This document shows positions 26,814 through 36,186 of a stretch of 64,000 bases of DNA, one piece after another. Position 1 is the first letter of the stretch. The number at the start of each line of letters is the position of its first letter. The DNA is taken from the NCBI GenBank assembly GCA_002307135.1, contig DBTQ01000027.1, positions 1 to 64,000 on the forward strand. Reading direction: 5' to 3'. The translations under genes were made by a program, and so were the position numbers. Under the pieces are notes generated by a model. The model was not told the DNA's origin, searched no databases, and worked only from the letters and a program-made list of their open reading frames with translations. Source of the stretch: Bacteroidetes bacterium UBA1312. GTDB taxonomy: Bacteria > Bacteroidota > Bacteroidia > Chitinophagales > Chitinophagaceae.

Positions 26814-28598
26814 TTATTTTGTTGAAACATTAAACGGTAGTAACATTAATGCCCGGCCATTCATTTTTTTCAGATTTTGAAGTCTTATTATTTCATCATA
26901 ACCCATACCTATCTCTTCTTGTATAGCCTTACTTACTGCCACCGAAGCGGATGAATTCGACTTAATCATTTTCATGATCGTTTTCATTTTATCGACTGGT
27001 TCGGGATAAGTAGTGACTTGGTAATCACTCAATTTTGCCAGTGTAGCAGCACTGTGAATAGCTCTGTCCAAATTACCCATACCATCTACAAGACCTATCC
27101 GCATAGCATCCCTACCAGTCCATACACGACCTTGAGCAATACTATCTACATCTGTTTCACTTATTCTACGACCTACAGCTACCCTACGTTTAAAAACGGA
27201 ATAAATAGTATCTACACCACGCTGCATCATTTTCGCTTCGTCTGCATTCATAATCCTTGAGCCATTGGGAAAATCTGCAAAAGGTGCATTTTTAACCTGA
27301 TCACTTGTTATACCCAATTTATTTGACATCAATTTTTCGGTACTGAACATCATAGAAAATACCCCTATGCTTCCTGTAATGGTATTAGGCATAGCAAAAA
27401 TACTATCCGCCTGACAAGCAATATAATAACCACCCGAAGCCGCCACATCTCCCATTGAGACAATAAGTGGTTTTTTCTTACGCAACAATTGCAACTCTCT
27501 TAAAATAATTTCGGAAGCACGAGCACTTCCTCCAGGTGAATTAATGCGCAAAACAACTGCTTTTATTTTATCATTTTCGCGGAGCTTGACGATAGTTTTT
27601 GCCATGTCTTCACTTGCTATTTCATAATCTTTGGATTGGGTACCATCAGCTATATCTCCTTCAGCAAAAAGGACTGCAATTCTTTGATCTTTTGTTTTAT
27701 TAGTAATTGCATTCGAATTGCTGTAGTCGTCCATTGAGGTGTAACTTATATCTTTAGCATTTGACACGCCTAACTTATGCTGAATAATAGACTCTACTTC
27801 ATCCCAATAACGAACTCCGTCAATCAATTTATTGTTTAATGCGTCTATAGGAAATTGAATACTGCCAGCCCTTGCCAATGCATTAATAGTTGAAGTATCG
27901 CTATGGCTATGTTGAGCAATTGCGGTTAGAAACTCTGACCAAATACCAGATTGCAAGGCTGCTATCTGCACGCGATTGGGTTCACTTATTTTATCAGCTC
28001 TAAATGGCTCTGTTGCACTTTTAAACTTACCTGCATAAAAAATTTCAGGTTCCACTTCTAATTTAGCTAATGCATTTTTATAAAAATAAACCTGAGACGA
28101 AAGTCCTTTCAGCTCAATATCTCCTGCCGGATTTAAGAAAATACTATCGGCAACAGATGCTATATAAAAGGCACCTTGTGTAATTGATTCACCATAAGCA
28201 TAAATAAATTTCCCCGATTGTTTAAATTGAGTCAATGCCAAACGTAATTGTTGTAAAGTTGCCCAACTATTTGGGCTTGGCGCTAATTTAAGCAACACAC
28301 CACTTATCTTACTATCGTTAGCCGCAGCAGATAAACAACGTGTCATTTCATAAAGACCAACAGAACTACTTTCCGAACCCAAAAAAGAAAATGAACTTTC
28401 TTCTCTTTGTTCATGGTATTTATCGCTCATGTCTATGACCAATACACTATTATTTTTTACATTAGTTAATTCTTTCTTGGAAGAAGTAGCCTTGGATATA
28501 GAGCCAACGATCATGGCAATGATCAACCCCGTAACAACTACTCCTGCTACAATCATAGCAAAAAAAGATGCGAAAAACATTTTGAGAAACTGCTTCAT
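26814..28598 (-). CDS. sppA: Signal peptide peptidase SppA, long form
   Basis: 594 residues, the tandem (67 kDa) type. One N-terminal membrane helix, then two S49 domains. The catalytic lysine is in the first (YAGKFKSATEPFRADKISEP, about residue 190) and the nucleophile serine in the second (VSMGDVAASGGYYIACQADS, about 388); VVLRINSPGGSARASEIIL is the oxyanion region. Digests membrane-embedded leftover signal peptides. A consensus promoter lies 32 bp upstream. Confidence 0.94.
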   Translation of the reverse strand: MKQFLKMFFASFFAMIVAGVVVTGLIIAMIVGSISKATSSKKELTNVKNNSVLVIDMSDKYHEQREESSFSFLGSESSSVGLYEMTRCLSAAANDSKISGVLLKLAPSPNSWATLQQLRLALTQFKQSGKFIYAYGESITQGAFYIASVADSIFLNPAGDIELKGLSSQVYFYKNALAKLEVEPEIFYAGKFKSATEPFRADKISEPNRVQIAALQSGIWSEFLTAIAQHSHSDTSTINALARAGSIQFPIDALNNKLIDGVRYWDEVESIIQHKLGVSNAKDISYTSMDDYSNSNAITNKTKDQRIAVLFAEGDIADGTQSKDYEIASEDMAKTIVKLRENDKIKAVVLRINSPGGSARASEIILRELQLLRKKKPLIVSMGDVAASGGYYIACQADSIFAMPNTITGSIGVFSMMFSTEKLMSNKLGITSDQVKNAPFADFPNGSRIMNADEAKMMQRGVDTIYSVFKRRVAVGRRISETDVDSIAQGRVWTGRDAMRIGLVDGMGNLDRAIHSAATLAKLSDYQVTTYPEPVDKMKTIMKMIKSNSSASVAVSKAIQEEIGMGYDEIIRLQNLKKMNGRALMLLPFNVSTK

Positions 28599-28629
28599 AT
28601 ATATTTTGTGTTTTTTAAAATTACAAGTA

Positions 28630-28660
28630 GCAAAGTTATCATTCTTTATACCTTAGCAAA
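28630..28660 (-). promoter_or_regulatory. Consensus promoter of sppA
   Basis: Minus strand TTTG-N18-TAACTTTGC, an exact match to the Bacteroidota -33/-7 pattern, ending 32 bp before the sppA ATG. It lies between divergent sppA and folK. Confidence 0.75.
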
Positions 28661-28676
28661 AAAATTTAAGAGATAC

Positions 28677-29159
28677 GTGCATATAATTTATCTATTACTT
28701 GGTGGTAATATTGGCGAACGGGAAAAAATGTTACAATCAGCGACTCTAGAATTGTCTGAACACGTAGGAAAGAAGCTTGCCAACTCTGCTATGTATGAAA
28801 CTGCTGCTTGGGGCAAAGAAGCCCAACCCAAATTTTTGAACAGTGTATTGGCGATGGCAACAACACTGAGTGCTCATGATGTTTTAATAGAAATCCAAAA
28901 AATCGAAAATCTACTAGGAAGGCAACGTGACGAGCTTTGGGGTGCAAGAACGCTTGACATTGACATCCTTTTTTACGACCATGAAATAATACAAACAAGA
29001 GAGCTAACCATACCGCACCCATTCATCCAAGACCGACGATTTGTACTTGTCCCTCTTTCGGAAATAGCACCAGATTTACAACACCCCACGCTTAAAAAAA
29101 CGATTGCGGAATTACTGGCATCCTGTCCAGACCAGCTTGAAGTAACGAAAATAAACTGA
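28677..29159 (+). CDS. folK: 2-amino-4-hydroxy-6-hydroxymethyldihydropteridine diphosphokinase
   Basis: 160 residues from GTG 28677. IIYLLLGGNIGEREKMLQSA is the FolK opening, WGKEAQPKFLNSVLAMAT the substrate part, and GARTLDIDILFYDHEIIQTR plus IPHPFIQDRRFVLVPLSEIA the ATP/Mg site. The frame is open to 28608 and an ATG there would give a longer protein, but it overlaps the sppA promoter and has no homologous counterpart; GTG is preceded by AAGAGA. Makes the pyrophosphoryl pterin of the folate pathway in the cytoplasm. Confidence 0.92.
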   Translation: MHIIYLLLGGNIGEREKMLQSATLELSEHVGKKLANSAMYETAAWGKEAQPKFLNSVLAMATTLSAHDVLIEIQKIENLLGRQRDELWGARTLDIDILFYDHEIIQTRELTIPHPFIQDRRFVLVPLSEIAPDLQHPTLKKTIAELLASCPDQLEVTKIN

Positions 29160-29202
29160 TACAAATCATATATGTCACATTCCAACGTTTCCAATTAATT
29201 AT

Positions 29203-29210
29203 TAATTTTG
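29203..29210 (+). promoter_or_regulatory. -7 promoter box of trhO
   Basis: TAATTTTG matches TAnnTTTG, 39 bp before the trhO ATG; the -33 element is weak. Confidence 0.4.
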
Positions 29211-29248
29211 CACCATTAAAATTCTCAAAAAGAAAAGGAAGGTTCACT

Positions 29249-30313
29249 ATGCGCGTGCTACACAACCGTATTTCGAACGAGGAACTAAAACGCAAATTGT
29301 TTGAAGAAACAGAACCGCGTACTACAGTATCGTTCTACAAATATTTTAAAATCGACAACCCACAATCATTCCGCGACGGGTTATTTCTACAATTTGAAGC
29401 ACTAAAAGTCTTTGGCAGAATTTACATTGCTCAAGAAGGCATCAATGGACAAATGAGCGTACCTAAAAGCAATTATGACGCATTTGTTCAGTCCTTATAC
29501 GGAGCCGACCCGGAATTGGATGGTATTCGAATCAATATTGCTGTAGATGATGATGGAAAATCATTTTGGGTACTGCGCATGAAAGTGCGAGAAAAGATCG
29601 TTGCTGATGGCATTGACGATCCGACGTTTGACATGGTAAATAAAGGCAAGTATCTAAAGGCGGCAGAAGTCAATGAGTTGATTTCGCGACCTGACACCAT
29701 TGTAGTAGATATGCGTAATCATTACGAATATGAGGTGGGGCATTTTGAGCGGGCAATTGAAATACCTTCAGATACATTCCGTCAGCAATTGCCAATGGCT
29801 GCAGAAATGCTCGCAGATAAAAAAGACCAGACTATTGTGATGTATTGTACAGGTGGTATTCGCTGCGAAAAAGCGAGTGCCTATATGTTACATAACGGCT
29901 TCAAAAACGTATTTCATGTAGAAGGCGGCATTATTGAGTACAGCAATAAAGCCAAACAAGAAGGTTTACCTCTAAAATTTATCGGCAAAAACTTCGTTTT
30001 CGACGAACGACTAGGCGAACGCATTACAGAAGATGTAATAGCACATTGTCATCAATGCGGCCAACCGGCAGACACACATACCAATTGCAAAAATGAGGGC
30101 TGTCATCTATTATTTATACAATGCAGTTCATGCGCAGCGGAATTTGCAGGTTGCTGTAGCGAAACTTGTCACGATATAATACAATTACCACCAGAAGAGC
30201 AAGCAGCTATAAGAAAAGGTAAGGATAACGGTCAGATGATTTTTAGCAAATCAAAAAATCATCCATTACGTAAGCATCGGGATGAATGGGAAACCCACCG
30301 TAATCATCTCTAA
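29249..30313 (+). CDS. trhO: tRNA uridine 34 hydroxylase (rhodanese-type)
   Basis: 354 residues. The N-terminal domain YFKIDNPQSFRDGLFLQFEA and GRIYIAQEGINGQMSVPKSN, and the rhodanese domain with MYCTGGIRCEKASAYML (active cysteine about residue 200), are those of YceA/TrhO. The C-terminal Cys-rich part (CHQCGQPADTHTNCKNEGC ... CSSCAAEFAGCC) resembles a zinc ribbon as in longer family members. Catalyses prephenate-independent hydroxylation at U34 of tRNA (ho5U). Its own promoter. Confidence 0.93.
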   Translation: MRVLHNRISNEELKRKLFEETEPRTTVSFYKYFKIDNPQSFRDGLFLQFEALKVFGRIYIAQEGINGQMSVPKSNYDAFVQSLYGADPELDGIRINIAVDDDGKSFWVLRMKVREKIVADGIDDPTFDMVNKGKYLKAAEVNELISRPDTIVVDMRNHYEYEVGHFERAIEIPSDTFRQQLPMAAEMLADKKDQTIVMYCTGGIRCEKASAYMLHNGFKNVFHVEGGIIEYSNKAKQEGLPLKFIGKNFVFDERLGERITEDVIAHCHQCGQPADTHTNCKNEGCHLLFIQCSSCAAEFAGCCSETCHDIIQLPPEEQAAIRKGKDNGQMIFSKSKNHPLRKHRDEWETHRNHL

Positions 30314-30463
30314 ATGTACTGTAGCATTGACCTCAAATACGCATAAAAAATATATTATAGTATCCAATACCAATTCATTACAATAGATTGGTAACAGACT
30401 TTTTATTTTTGACTTAAAAGCGTACCTTCGCCGCCGATTACAAAACTATAATTAACTTTCTAT

Positions 30464-31345
30464 ATGTCGGGACAATTAAAAGAGGTTCGTAACCGTATCA
30501 AATCCGTTACTTCTACCCAACAAATAACCAAAGCCATGAAGATGGTGAGTGCTGCAAAATTGCGTCGCGCTCAAGATGCAATTACACAAATGGCTCCTTA
30601 TTCACGTAAGCTTCAGGAGATGTTGAGTAATATTGTAAGTAGCTCATCAGGGGAAATGGAAATGCCTCTAGCTAATGAACGTCCTGCAGATCGTGTTTTA
30701 CTAATCGCTATTACAAGTGACAGAGGACTTTGCGGAGGTTACAATACAAATGTGATCAAACTGACACGTACCGTAATCGAAGAGAAATATGCTGCACAAC
30801 ATGCAAAAGGCAATGTGACTATTTTACCTTTAGGTAAAAAGGGTTATGAGTACTTCAGCAAAAACAATTTTAAAGTTATTGACAATTACTGGACCGTTTT
30901 TTCTAATTTGTCTTTTGAAAATGTTCGTGAGGCAGCTATTTATGCACAACAATCTTTTTTAGAGAAAAAATATGACCGCATAGAAATTATTTACAGCCAA
31001 TTTAAAAATGCCGCTGTTCAGGAATTTGTGTGTGAACCATACTTACCTATTCCAAGAGTTACTAATGAAGCAGGAGCTAAAAATTCTGATTTCATATTTG
31101 AGCCCTCAAAAGAAATATTAGTTGAAGAGCTAATGCCAAAGATATTGAATACGCAAGTCTTTAAAGCCATATTGGATGCCAACGCTTCTGAACATGGTGC
31201 ACGTATGACGGCTATGGATAAGGCAAGTGAAAATGCCAATGAAATTCTACGCGCACTCAAAATTAGCTATAACCGTGCTAGACAAGCTGCAATTACCACA
31301 GAACTTACTGAAATAGTAAGTGGCGCAGCTGCTCTTCAAGGCTAA
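30464..31345 (+). CDS. atpG: F0F1 ATP synthase gamma subunit
   Basis: 293 residues with the standard ends: MSGQLKEVRNRIKSVTSTQQ ITKAMKMVSAAKLRRAQ at the N-terminus and ARQAAITTELTEIVSGAAAL at the C-terminus, and SDRGLCGGYN in the middle. It is the rotor shaft subunit. No other atp gene lies beside it: trhO precedes and a TauE-type transporter follows. A hairpin terminator closes it. Confidence 0.97.
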   Translation: MSGQLKEVRNRIKSVTSTQQITKAMKMVSAAKLRRAQDAITQMAPYSRKLQEMLSNIVSSSSGEMEMPLANERPADRVLLIAITSDRGLCGGYNTNVIKLTRTVIEEKYAAQHAKGNVTILPLGKKGYEYFSKNNFKVIDNYWTVFSNLSFENVREAAIYAQQSFLEKKYDRIEIIYSQFKNAAVQEFVCEPYLPIPRVTNEAGAKNSDFIFEPSKEILVEELMPKILNTQVFKAILDANASEHGARMTAMDKASENANEILRALKISYNRARQAAITTELTEIVSGAAALQG

Positions 31346-31370
31346 ATTAAACAAAATGAAGCACTATGCT

Positions 31371-31403
31371 AAATGCCGTAAGATAAATTATCTTACGGCA
31401 TTT
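31371..31403 (+). terminator. Terminator after atpG
   Basis: AAATGCCGTAAGATAA pairs with TTATCTTACGGCATTT, 25 bp after the stop, followed by a T-rich stretch. Confidence 0.85.
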
Positions 31404-31490
31404 ATATTTGAACTATATATTTAACTTCTGTAACTAATGTTGCACAAAAAGCTAATTTAGTTGCGCAACTTTGTCATCTAAAATTCATTA

Positions 31491-32279
31491 ATGGAACTTG
31501 TTGGTTATTTTGTATCTGTATTGATTGGCATATCTCTTGGTTTAATAGGAGGAGGAGGCTCTATACTCACTATGCCTATATTGGTTTATTTATTCCAGAT
31601 CAAACCGGATTTAGCGACTAGCTATTCACTGTTTGTTGTCGGCATTACATCTTTTTTTGGTGCTATACGTCATTATAAAATGGGCAATCTACACTTAGTA
31701 GCTGCACTTTATTTTGCGATCCCATCTCTTGCATCCTTACTATTTGTCCGGAAGTTTGTACTACCAGCCATCCCTACCCATATACTATATTTGGGTTCAT
31801 TCGATTTGACTAAAAACATTCTACTTATGATCGTGTTTGGGCTATTGATGATTGCTGCTGCCAGTTCTATGATTAAACGATCAACAATAACAGAGGTAAC
31901 AAGCCAAACAAATCTATTGCGTTTAGCATTCGTTGGATTCATGGTGGGTTTTATAACAGGATTCTTGGGTGCAGGTGGTGGTTTTCTAATTATACCCGCC
32001 CTAATATTTTTTGGCGATTTACCGATAAAACAAGCTATTGGTACCTCCCTACTCATTATTTTCATCAATTCTCTTATTGGTTTTACTGGCGATTTAATTA
32101 ATGGAATACACCTCAATATCCAATTATTATTGACCATTTCCATTATCGCCATTGCAGGTATGTTTGTTGGTACTCAATTATCAAAGAAAATCGATGGCGC
32201 CAAATTAAAACCTATTTTCGGATGGGTAGTGTTAATCATGGGTTGCTATGTAATTGTCAAAGAACTCTTTTTAAACTAA
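31491..32279 (+). CDS. TauE/SafE-family sulfite or anion exporter
   Basis: 262 residues, about eight helices. GISLGLIGGGGSILTMPILV and FMVGFITGFLGAGGGFLIIP are the two family repeats, each with its glycine-rich loop. Members export or take up sulfoacetate, sulfite or other sulfur anions. The next gene is an MBL-rhodanese sulfur enzyme on the same strand (94 bp gap), which supports a sulfur role. Confidence 0.9.
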   Translation: MELVGYFVSVLIGISLGLIGGGGSILTMPILVYLFQIKPDLATSYSLFVVGITSFFGAIRHYKMGNLHLVAALYFAIPSLASLLFVRKFVLPAIPTHILYLGSFDLTKNILLMIVFGLLMIAAASSMIKRSTITEVTSQTNLLRLAFVGFMVGFITGFLGAGGGFLIIPALIFFGDLPIKQAIGTSLLIIFINSLIGFTGDLINGIHLNIQLLLTISIIAIAGMFVGTQLSKKIDGAKLKPIFGWVVLIMGCYVIVKELFLN

Positions 32280-32326
32280 CATTTAATAATGTGACTTTAA
32301 TCATATTTACTACCAAATAGGGCATC

Positions 32327-32334
32327 TAACTTTG
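32327..32334 (+). promoter_or_regulatory. -7 promoter box upstream of the MBL-rhodanese gene
   Basis: TAACTTTG matches TAnnTTTG, 38 bp before the ATG, suggesting that the gene has its own start of transcription. Confidence 0.4.
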
Positions 32335-32372
32335 TCTTTTCAAATATTTCATACAATTAAAAAGCCATAGCA

Positions 32373-33782
32373 ATGGAAATTGAACAAATTTATACCGGAT
32401 GTTTAGCTCATGGAGCATATTATATCACATCCAACGGTGAAGCAGCTATAATTGACCCTTTACGCGAGATACAACCTTATATACAACGATTGGAACGGGA
32501 TGGTGTACAATTAAAATATATTTTTGAAACACATTTTCATGCAGATTTTGTCAGCGGCCATCTTGATTTAAGAAAAAAAACAGGAGCGGCTATTATTTAT
32601 GGACCAACAGCACAACCGGCTTTTGATGCAATTGTAGCTACGGACAATCAAATTTTTGAGTTAGGGAATGTAAAAATAAAAGTACTACATACTCCTGGCC
32701 ATACTTTAGAAAGCAGCACATTTTTACTTATTGATGAAAATGGGAAAGACTATGCTATTTTTTCTGGAGACACATTATTTTTAGGCGACGTAGGGCGTCC
32801 CGATTTAGCTCAGAAAGCAGCGAATATGAGTATGGAGGAGCTTGCTGGATTACTATATGAAAGTTTGAATACTAAAATATTACCTCTGGCAGACGATGTG
32901 ATTGTATATCCTGCACATGGAGCTGGGAGTGCATGTGGCAAAAATATGATGCAGGAAACAGTAGATACTTTAGGCCATCAGAAAGCGATTAATTATGCAC
33001 TCAATCAGCCCAATAAAGAAGCATTTATAAAAGCCGTGACTGATGGATTAACAACTCCTCCAGGTTACTTTGGTATGAATGTCGCGATGAATAAATCCGG
33101 CTATGAAACCTTTGAACATGTATTACAGCACGGAATGAAAGCATTGTCCGTAGAGGATTTTGAAGTAGCGGCAGAAGAAACTAACGCACTAATATTAGAT
33201 ACTAGAAACAATACCGTTTTTTACAAAGGCTTTATACCCAATTCTATTAATATAGGACTAAATGGAGATTTTGCTCCCTGGGTAGGAGCCTTAATTATCG
33301 ATGTAAAACAACCCATTTTACTGATAACAGATTTTGGAAAAGAAGAAGAGACTATTACCCGTTTGAGTCGTGTCGGCTTCGATAATATACTCGGACATCT
33401 GAATGGGGGCTATATGGCATGGGTAAATGCAGGAAAAGAAAGTGATCAAATCAATAGAATCACTACCACGCAATTCGCCCAAGAAGTAAACATTAACTCA
33501 AGCAAAATAATTGATGTTCGAAAAGAATCGGAGTATGATGCAGCGCACATTAAAAATGCAGAGAGCAAGCCTTTAGCATATATCAACGATTGGATAAAAG
33601 ATATTAGCCCGGAAGAACATTTCTATCTGCATTGTGCCGGAGGTTATCGCAGTATGATTGCGGCATCTATTCTACAAGCTCGTGGTTATAGAAATTTTTC
33701 GGAAGTGGAAGGCGGTTTCAATGAAATAGTTAAAACCAATATACCTACAACCGATTTTGTTTGTACTTCCAAAGCCTTGTAA
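32373..33782 (+). CDS. Persulfide dioxygenase-like MBL protein with two rhodanese domains (CstB-like)
   Basis: 469 residues. The MBL domain (about 1-240) has FETHFHADFVSGHLDLRKK (HxHxD), LHTPGHTLESS and FSGDTLFLGDVGRPDLA, as in ETHE1-type persulfide dioxygenases, and PAHGAGSACG. Rhodanese 1 (about 260-350) has no catalytic cysteine in its loop (DFGKEEETI); rhodanese 2 (about 365-460) has HCAGGYRSM with Cys. The order MBL-pseudorhodanese-rhodanese matches CstB. It oxidises glutathione or low-molecular persulfide to sulfite and thiosulfate; the exporter upstream could remove the sulfite. Confidence 0.9.
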   Translation: MEIEQIYTGCLAHGAYYITSNGEAAIIDPLREIQPYIQRLERDGVQLKYIFETHFHADFVSGHLDLRKKTGAAIIYGPTAQPAFDAIVATDNQIFELGNVKIKVLHTPGHTLESSTFLLIDENGKDYAIFSGDTLFLGDVGRPDLAQKAANMSMEELAGLLYESLNTKILPLADDVIVYPAHGAGSACGKNMMQETVDTLGHQKAINYALNQPNKEAFIKAVTDGLTTPPGYFGMNVAMNKSGYETFEHVLQHGMKALSVEDFEVAAEETNALILDTRNNTVFYKGFIPNSINIGLNGDFAPWVGALIIDVKQPILLITDFGKEEETITRLSRVGFDNILGHLNGGYMAWVNAGKESDQINRITTTQFAQEVNINSSKIIDVRKESEYDAAHIKNAESKPLAYINDWIKDISPEEHFYLHCAGGYRSMIAASILQARGYRNFSEVEGGFNEIVKTNIPTTDFVCTSKAL

Positions 33783-33790
33783 ATATGTGA

Positions 33791-33830
33791 AAGCAATAAG
33801 TGGCTGTAGCACTACAACCACTTATTGCTT
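33791..33830. terminator. Bidirectional terminator
   Basis: AAGCAATAAGTGGCTGTAG pairs with CTACAACCACTTATTGCTT with one mismatch, between convergent genes. Confidence 0.85.
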
Positions 33831-33852
33831 TATATTAAAATACAAACATTGC

Positions 33853-34431
33853 TTAACCCTTACGAAGATATTTAGTAAGTATAACTATTGTTTGACCTTC
33901 TATTTTCCCCTCTATTTGGTCGGTATTGTCTGCCACCAATCGAATGTTGTGCACAACCGTTCCCAATCTAGCATTAACAGTAGAGCCTTTTACGTCAAGA
34001 GATTTAATCAAAACAACCTTATCGCCATTTTGCAAAACATGTCCATTGCTATCTCTGTGAAATAATACTTCAGTTGTATTTTCGTGTTCACCAGTTGCTT
34101 TTGCCCAAGCCAATGTTTCTTCATCAAAGTACATCATATCAATAGCATCCATTGCCCAGCTTTCCGCTTTTAGGCGGTTTAGCATTCTCCACGAAACAAC
34201 TTGTACGGCAGGAACTTCGCTCCACATGCTTTCATTTAAACAAGCCCAATGCTTACTGTCTAATTCTTCTTTGTTGTTTAATTGTGCAGCACACTTTTCG
34301 CAAACAATGATGCTGTCTTCTTCTCTTTGTTGTGCGTTCGGAGGAACATCATAAATGCTCAAATTTCGTTCGGACTTGCATAATTCGCATTGATTGTTGC
34401 TTCGTATTTTGAGTCTTCGTTCTAATCCCAT
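33853..34431 (-). CDS. PhnA (YjdM)-type zinc-ribbon protein
   Basis: 192 residues. N-terminal zinc ribbon RSNNQCELCKSERNLSIYDV and VCEKCAAQL; the C-terminal SH3-like part has HRDSNGHVLQNGDKVVLIKS LDVKGS..., the PhnA signature. Length is longer than the 111-residue E. coli form but usual for Bacteroidota. Function still unclear despite the phosphonate name. The gene is alone, with no phosphonate genes near it. Confidence 0.88.
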   Translation of the reverse strand: MGLERRLKIRSNNQCELCKSERNLSIYDVPPNAQQREEDSIIVCEKCAAQLNNKEELDSKHWACLNESMWSEVPAVQVVSWRMLNRLKAESWAMDAIDMMYFDEETLAWAKATGEHENTTEVLFHRDSNGHVLQNGDKVVLIKSLDVKGSTVNARLGTVVHNIRLVADNTDQIEGKIEGQTIVILTKYLRKG

Positions 34432-34625
34432 TTTTTATTTATTAGTTGGCAAAAATAAGCCTTATTAAGCTCACACGCCTAAATCAAAAGGTGATTTACA
34501 GCAGTTTTTTTAAGTACCATCAACGGTTATACTCCTAAAATGGTCACTTTTAAGCTGTCCTAATTATGGGAAGCTGACACAATTTATTTTCTGACTATTC
34601 ATTATAATAAGTTGGAAAGCCTCCC

Positions 34626-35396
34626 TTATTTCATCATTAAGGATCCTTCAAAATTACCTTTTGATATTACCAAAACAATAATTATCAAGAAAAAAATGGC
34701 TTCAAGAAAAAACAATACATACATCAGCAACATCCGCCACGAAAAACCAGACACTTTATATTTTGGTCCAAAGGCCATATAGTAAACATAGACAGGGAAT
34801 AGCAATAGAATAAAGAGAAGTGCTAATTCCAAATAAGCTAAAAAACCTTCCTGCCATGATACCGGTAAAAACTTTATCAAATTCATAAAAAGTCCAATCA
34901 AAGTGCAGCCAAGTAATACGAAACCGGACAAGATATGATGTTCTGCAAAATTGAGCTTTAATCGGCGGAAGATTATCCATCCATTAATAGCAAACAATGG
35001 AATAAAAGAAAGTATTAGGTATTTAATATTAGCCTTGAAAAAGTTGATTAGTTTCAATCCGTCCCTTTCTGCTTTTATTACTTCTTGGTGGTGGATCTCC
35101 TGCGCGTAATGCACCACCAAAATATTGAGTCCAATGAGTACCAACAAAAGATAAAAAATATTATAGTAGCTGATTCGCTTGCCCTGGATGTAATCCATCG
35201 CCGCCTTGCCTGGACGGGTAAACGTTTCCTTTATAGTAAACAATATCCCCTTTTCAATATGAAAAACTCCATGGAGCAAATCGTGCTCTACAAAATGACG
35301 AACGGTTATACGGTGTGTATCTGCTTTCTGGCCGCATTGCGAGCAAAATTTATTGTTCAACTCATTTCCGCAATTCAGGCAATTGTTAGACGACAT
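34626..35396 (-). CDS. DUF3667 membrane protein
   Basis: 256 residues. A Cys4 zinc-ribbon at the start (CLNCGNELNNKFCSQCGQK), then HRITVRHFVEHDLLHGVFHI, the DUF3667 block, FTRPGKAAMDYIQGKRISYY, then four or five membrane helices. Function unknown; found widely in Bacteroidota. The C-terminus is short. 194 bp before the PhnA gene start with nothing recognised between. Confidence 0.85.
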   Translation of the reverse strand: MSSNNCLNCGNELNNKFCSQCGQKADTHRITVRHFVEHDLLHGVFHIEKGILFTIKETFTRPGKAAMDYIQGKRISYYNIFYLLLVLIGLNILVVHYAQEIHHQEVIKAERDGLKLINFFKANIKYLILSFIPLFAINGWIIFRRLKLNFAEHHILSGFVLLGCTLIGLFMNLIKFLPVSWQEGFLAYLELALLFILLLFPVYVYYMAFGPKYKVSGFSWRMLLMYVLFFLEAIFFLIIIVLVISKGNFEGSLMMK

Positions 35397-35726
35397 AATA
35401 CAATATATAATGAAGAAATATTACTGATGGAGCACACAAATATAATCAGTTTTACTTTGCCATTTCAGCGAAATCCCCAACCGGAACGAAAATAATTATG
35501 AACCAAACGGTTTCGGTAATGACTATTGGGAAAACTTCAAAATTGTAGAAAAAGACAATAAAAGAATACACCTACTATCCACCCTTAATTGTCAGAATAC
35601 TTTGCTTCATTTTTTTCGATAATAGCGTTTTTTAGCTCTTGGGTAACGGATGCTTCCTTTGCGGACTTAAGATAATGTGCAATAGTTTTTTCACAATTTT
35701 CATTTTTTTACTTTTAATAAAACCGC
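35397..35726. other. Intergenic DNA with degraded coding remnants
   Basis: No intact gene. Plus strand around 35480-35620 reads YEPNGFGNDYWENFKIVEKD and NKRIHLLSTLN without a start. Minus strand 35585-35705 reads CEKTIAHYLKSAKEASVTQE and LKNAIIEKNEAKYSDN before TAA, also without a start. At most one can be real; both look like broken gene pieces. Confidence 0.35.
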
Positions 35727-36086
35727 CTAGTTGTTACTCATTTTAGTGTTGGTCACATAGGACACAATCAATATCACTAAAACGAATACTGGATAAATAG
35801 CGTGACCCATTGAATCGCCTGAAGCGATGTGTGCAATAAATGCGGAAACGAAACTGATGGTCAAACCGATATAAGCAGTTTCTTTCAATAAGCGAACAGG
35901 AATCCAAAGTGCAATAGCAGCTAGGAATTTAGCGATGGCCAGTTCCACCCTGAAATAACTAGGGAACCCCAAATGCTGAAATGCTTCCTTTAATTCCGGC
36001 TTTGTCAAATAAGCATAAGTTGAAAATAGCATTGCAAAAGACATAAGCCCTGTTGTTGCGTAATACGTAATTTTTGTAGGTTTCAT
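35727..36086 (-). CDS. DoxX-like membrane protein
   Basis: 119 residues, four helices. MSFAMLFSTYAYLTKPELKE, FQHLGFPSYFRVELAIAKFL and IASGDSMGHAIYPVFVLVIL follow the DoxX-like pattern (GxPxYF...KxLA). Family members act in thiol or redox stress protection. It is divergent from an HxlR regulator at 36187 and the intervening 100 bp carries repeated regulator sites, so it is the regulated target. Confidence 0.85.
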   Translation of the reverse strand: MKPTKITYYATTGLMSFAMLFSTYAYLTKPELKEAFQHLGFPSYFRVELAIAKFLAAIALWIPVRLLKETAYIGLTISFVSAFIAHIASGDSMGHAIYPVFVLVILIVSYVTNTKMSNN

Positions 36087-36135
36087 TTTTTTATTTTTTG
36101 ATGTTGCAAACCTATGTACATTCGTTAATTAAATA

Positions 36136-36180
36136 TTAGTAGTAAACAAAAGGTTAGTAGTAATAAAAAAGTTACTACAT
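36136..36180. promoter_or_regulatory. Direct-repeat operator between DoxX-like and HxlR genes
   Basis: TTAGTAGTAA occurs at 36136 and 36154, spaced 18 bp, and GTTACTAC lies inverted at 36171-36178. The TAGTAG/CTACTA content fits HxlR/YodB boxes. Placed to control both divergent genes. Confidence 0.55.
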
Positions 36181-36186
36181 CAAAAA

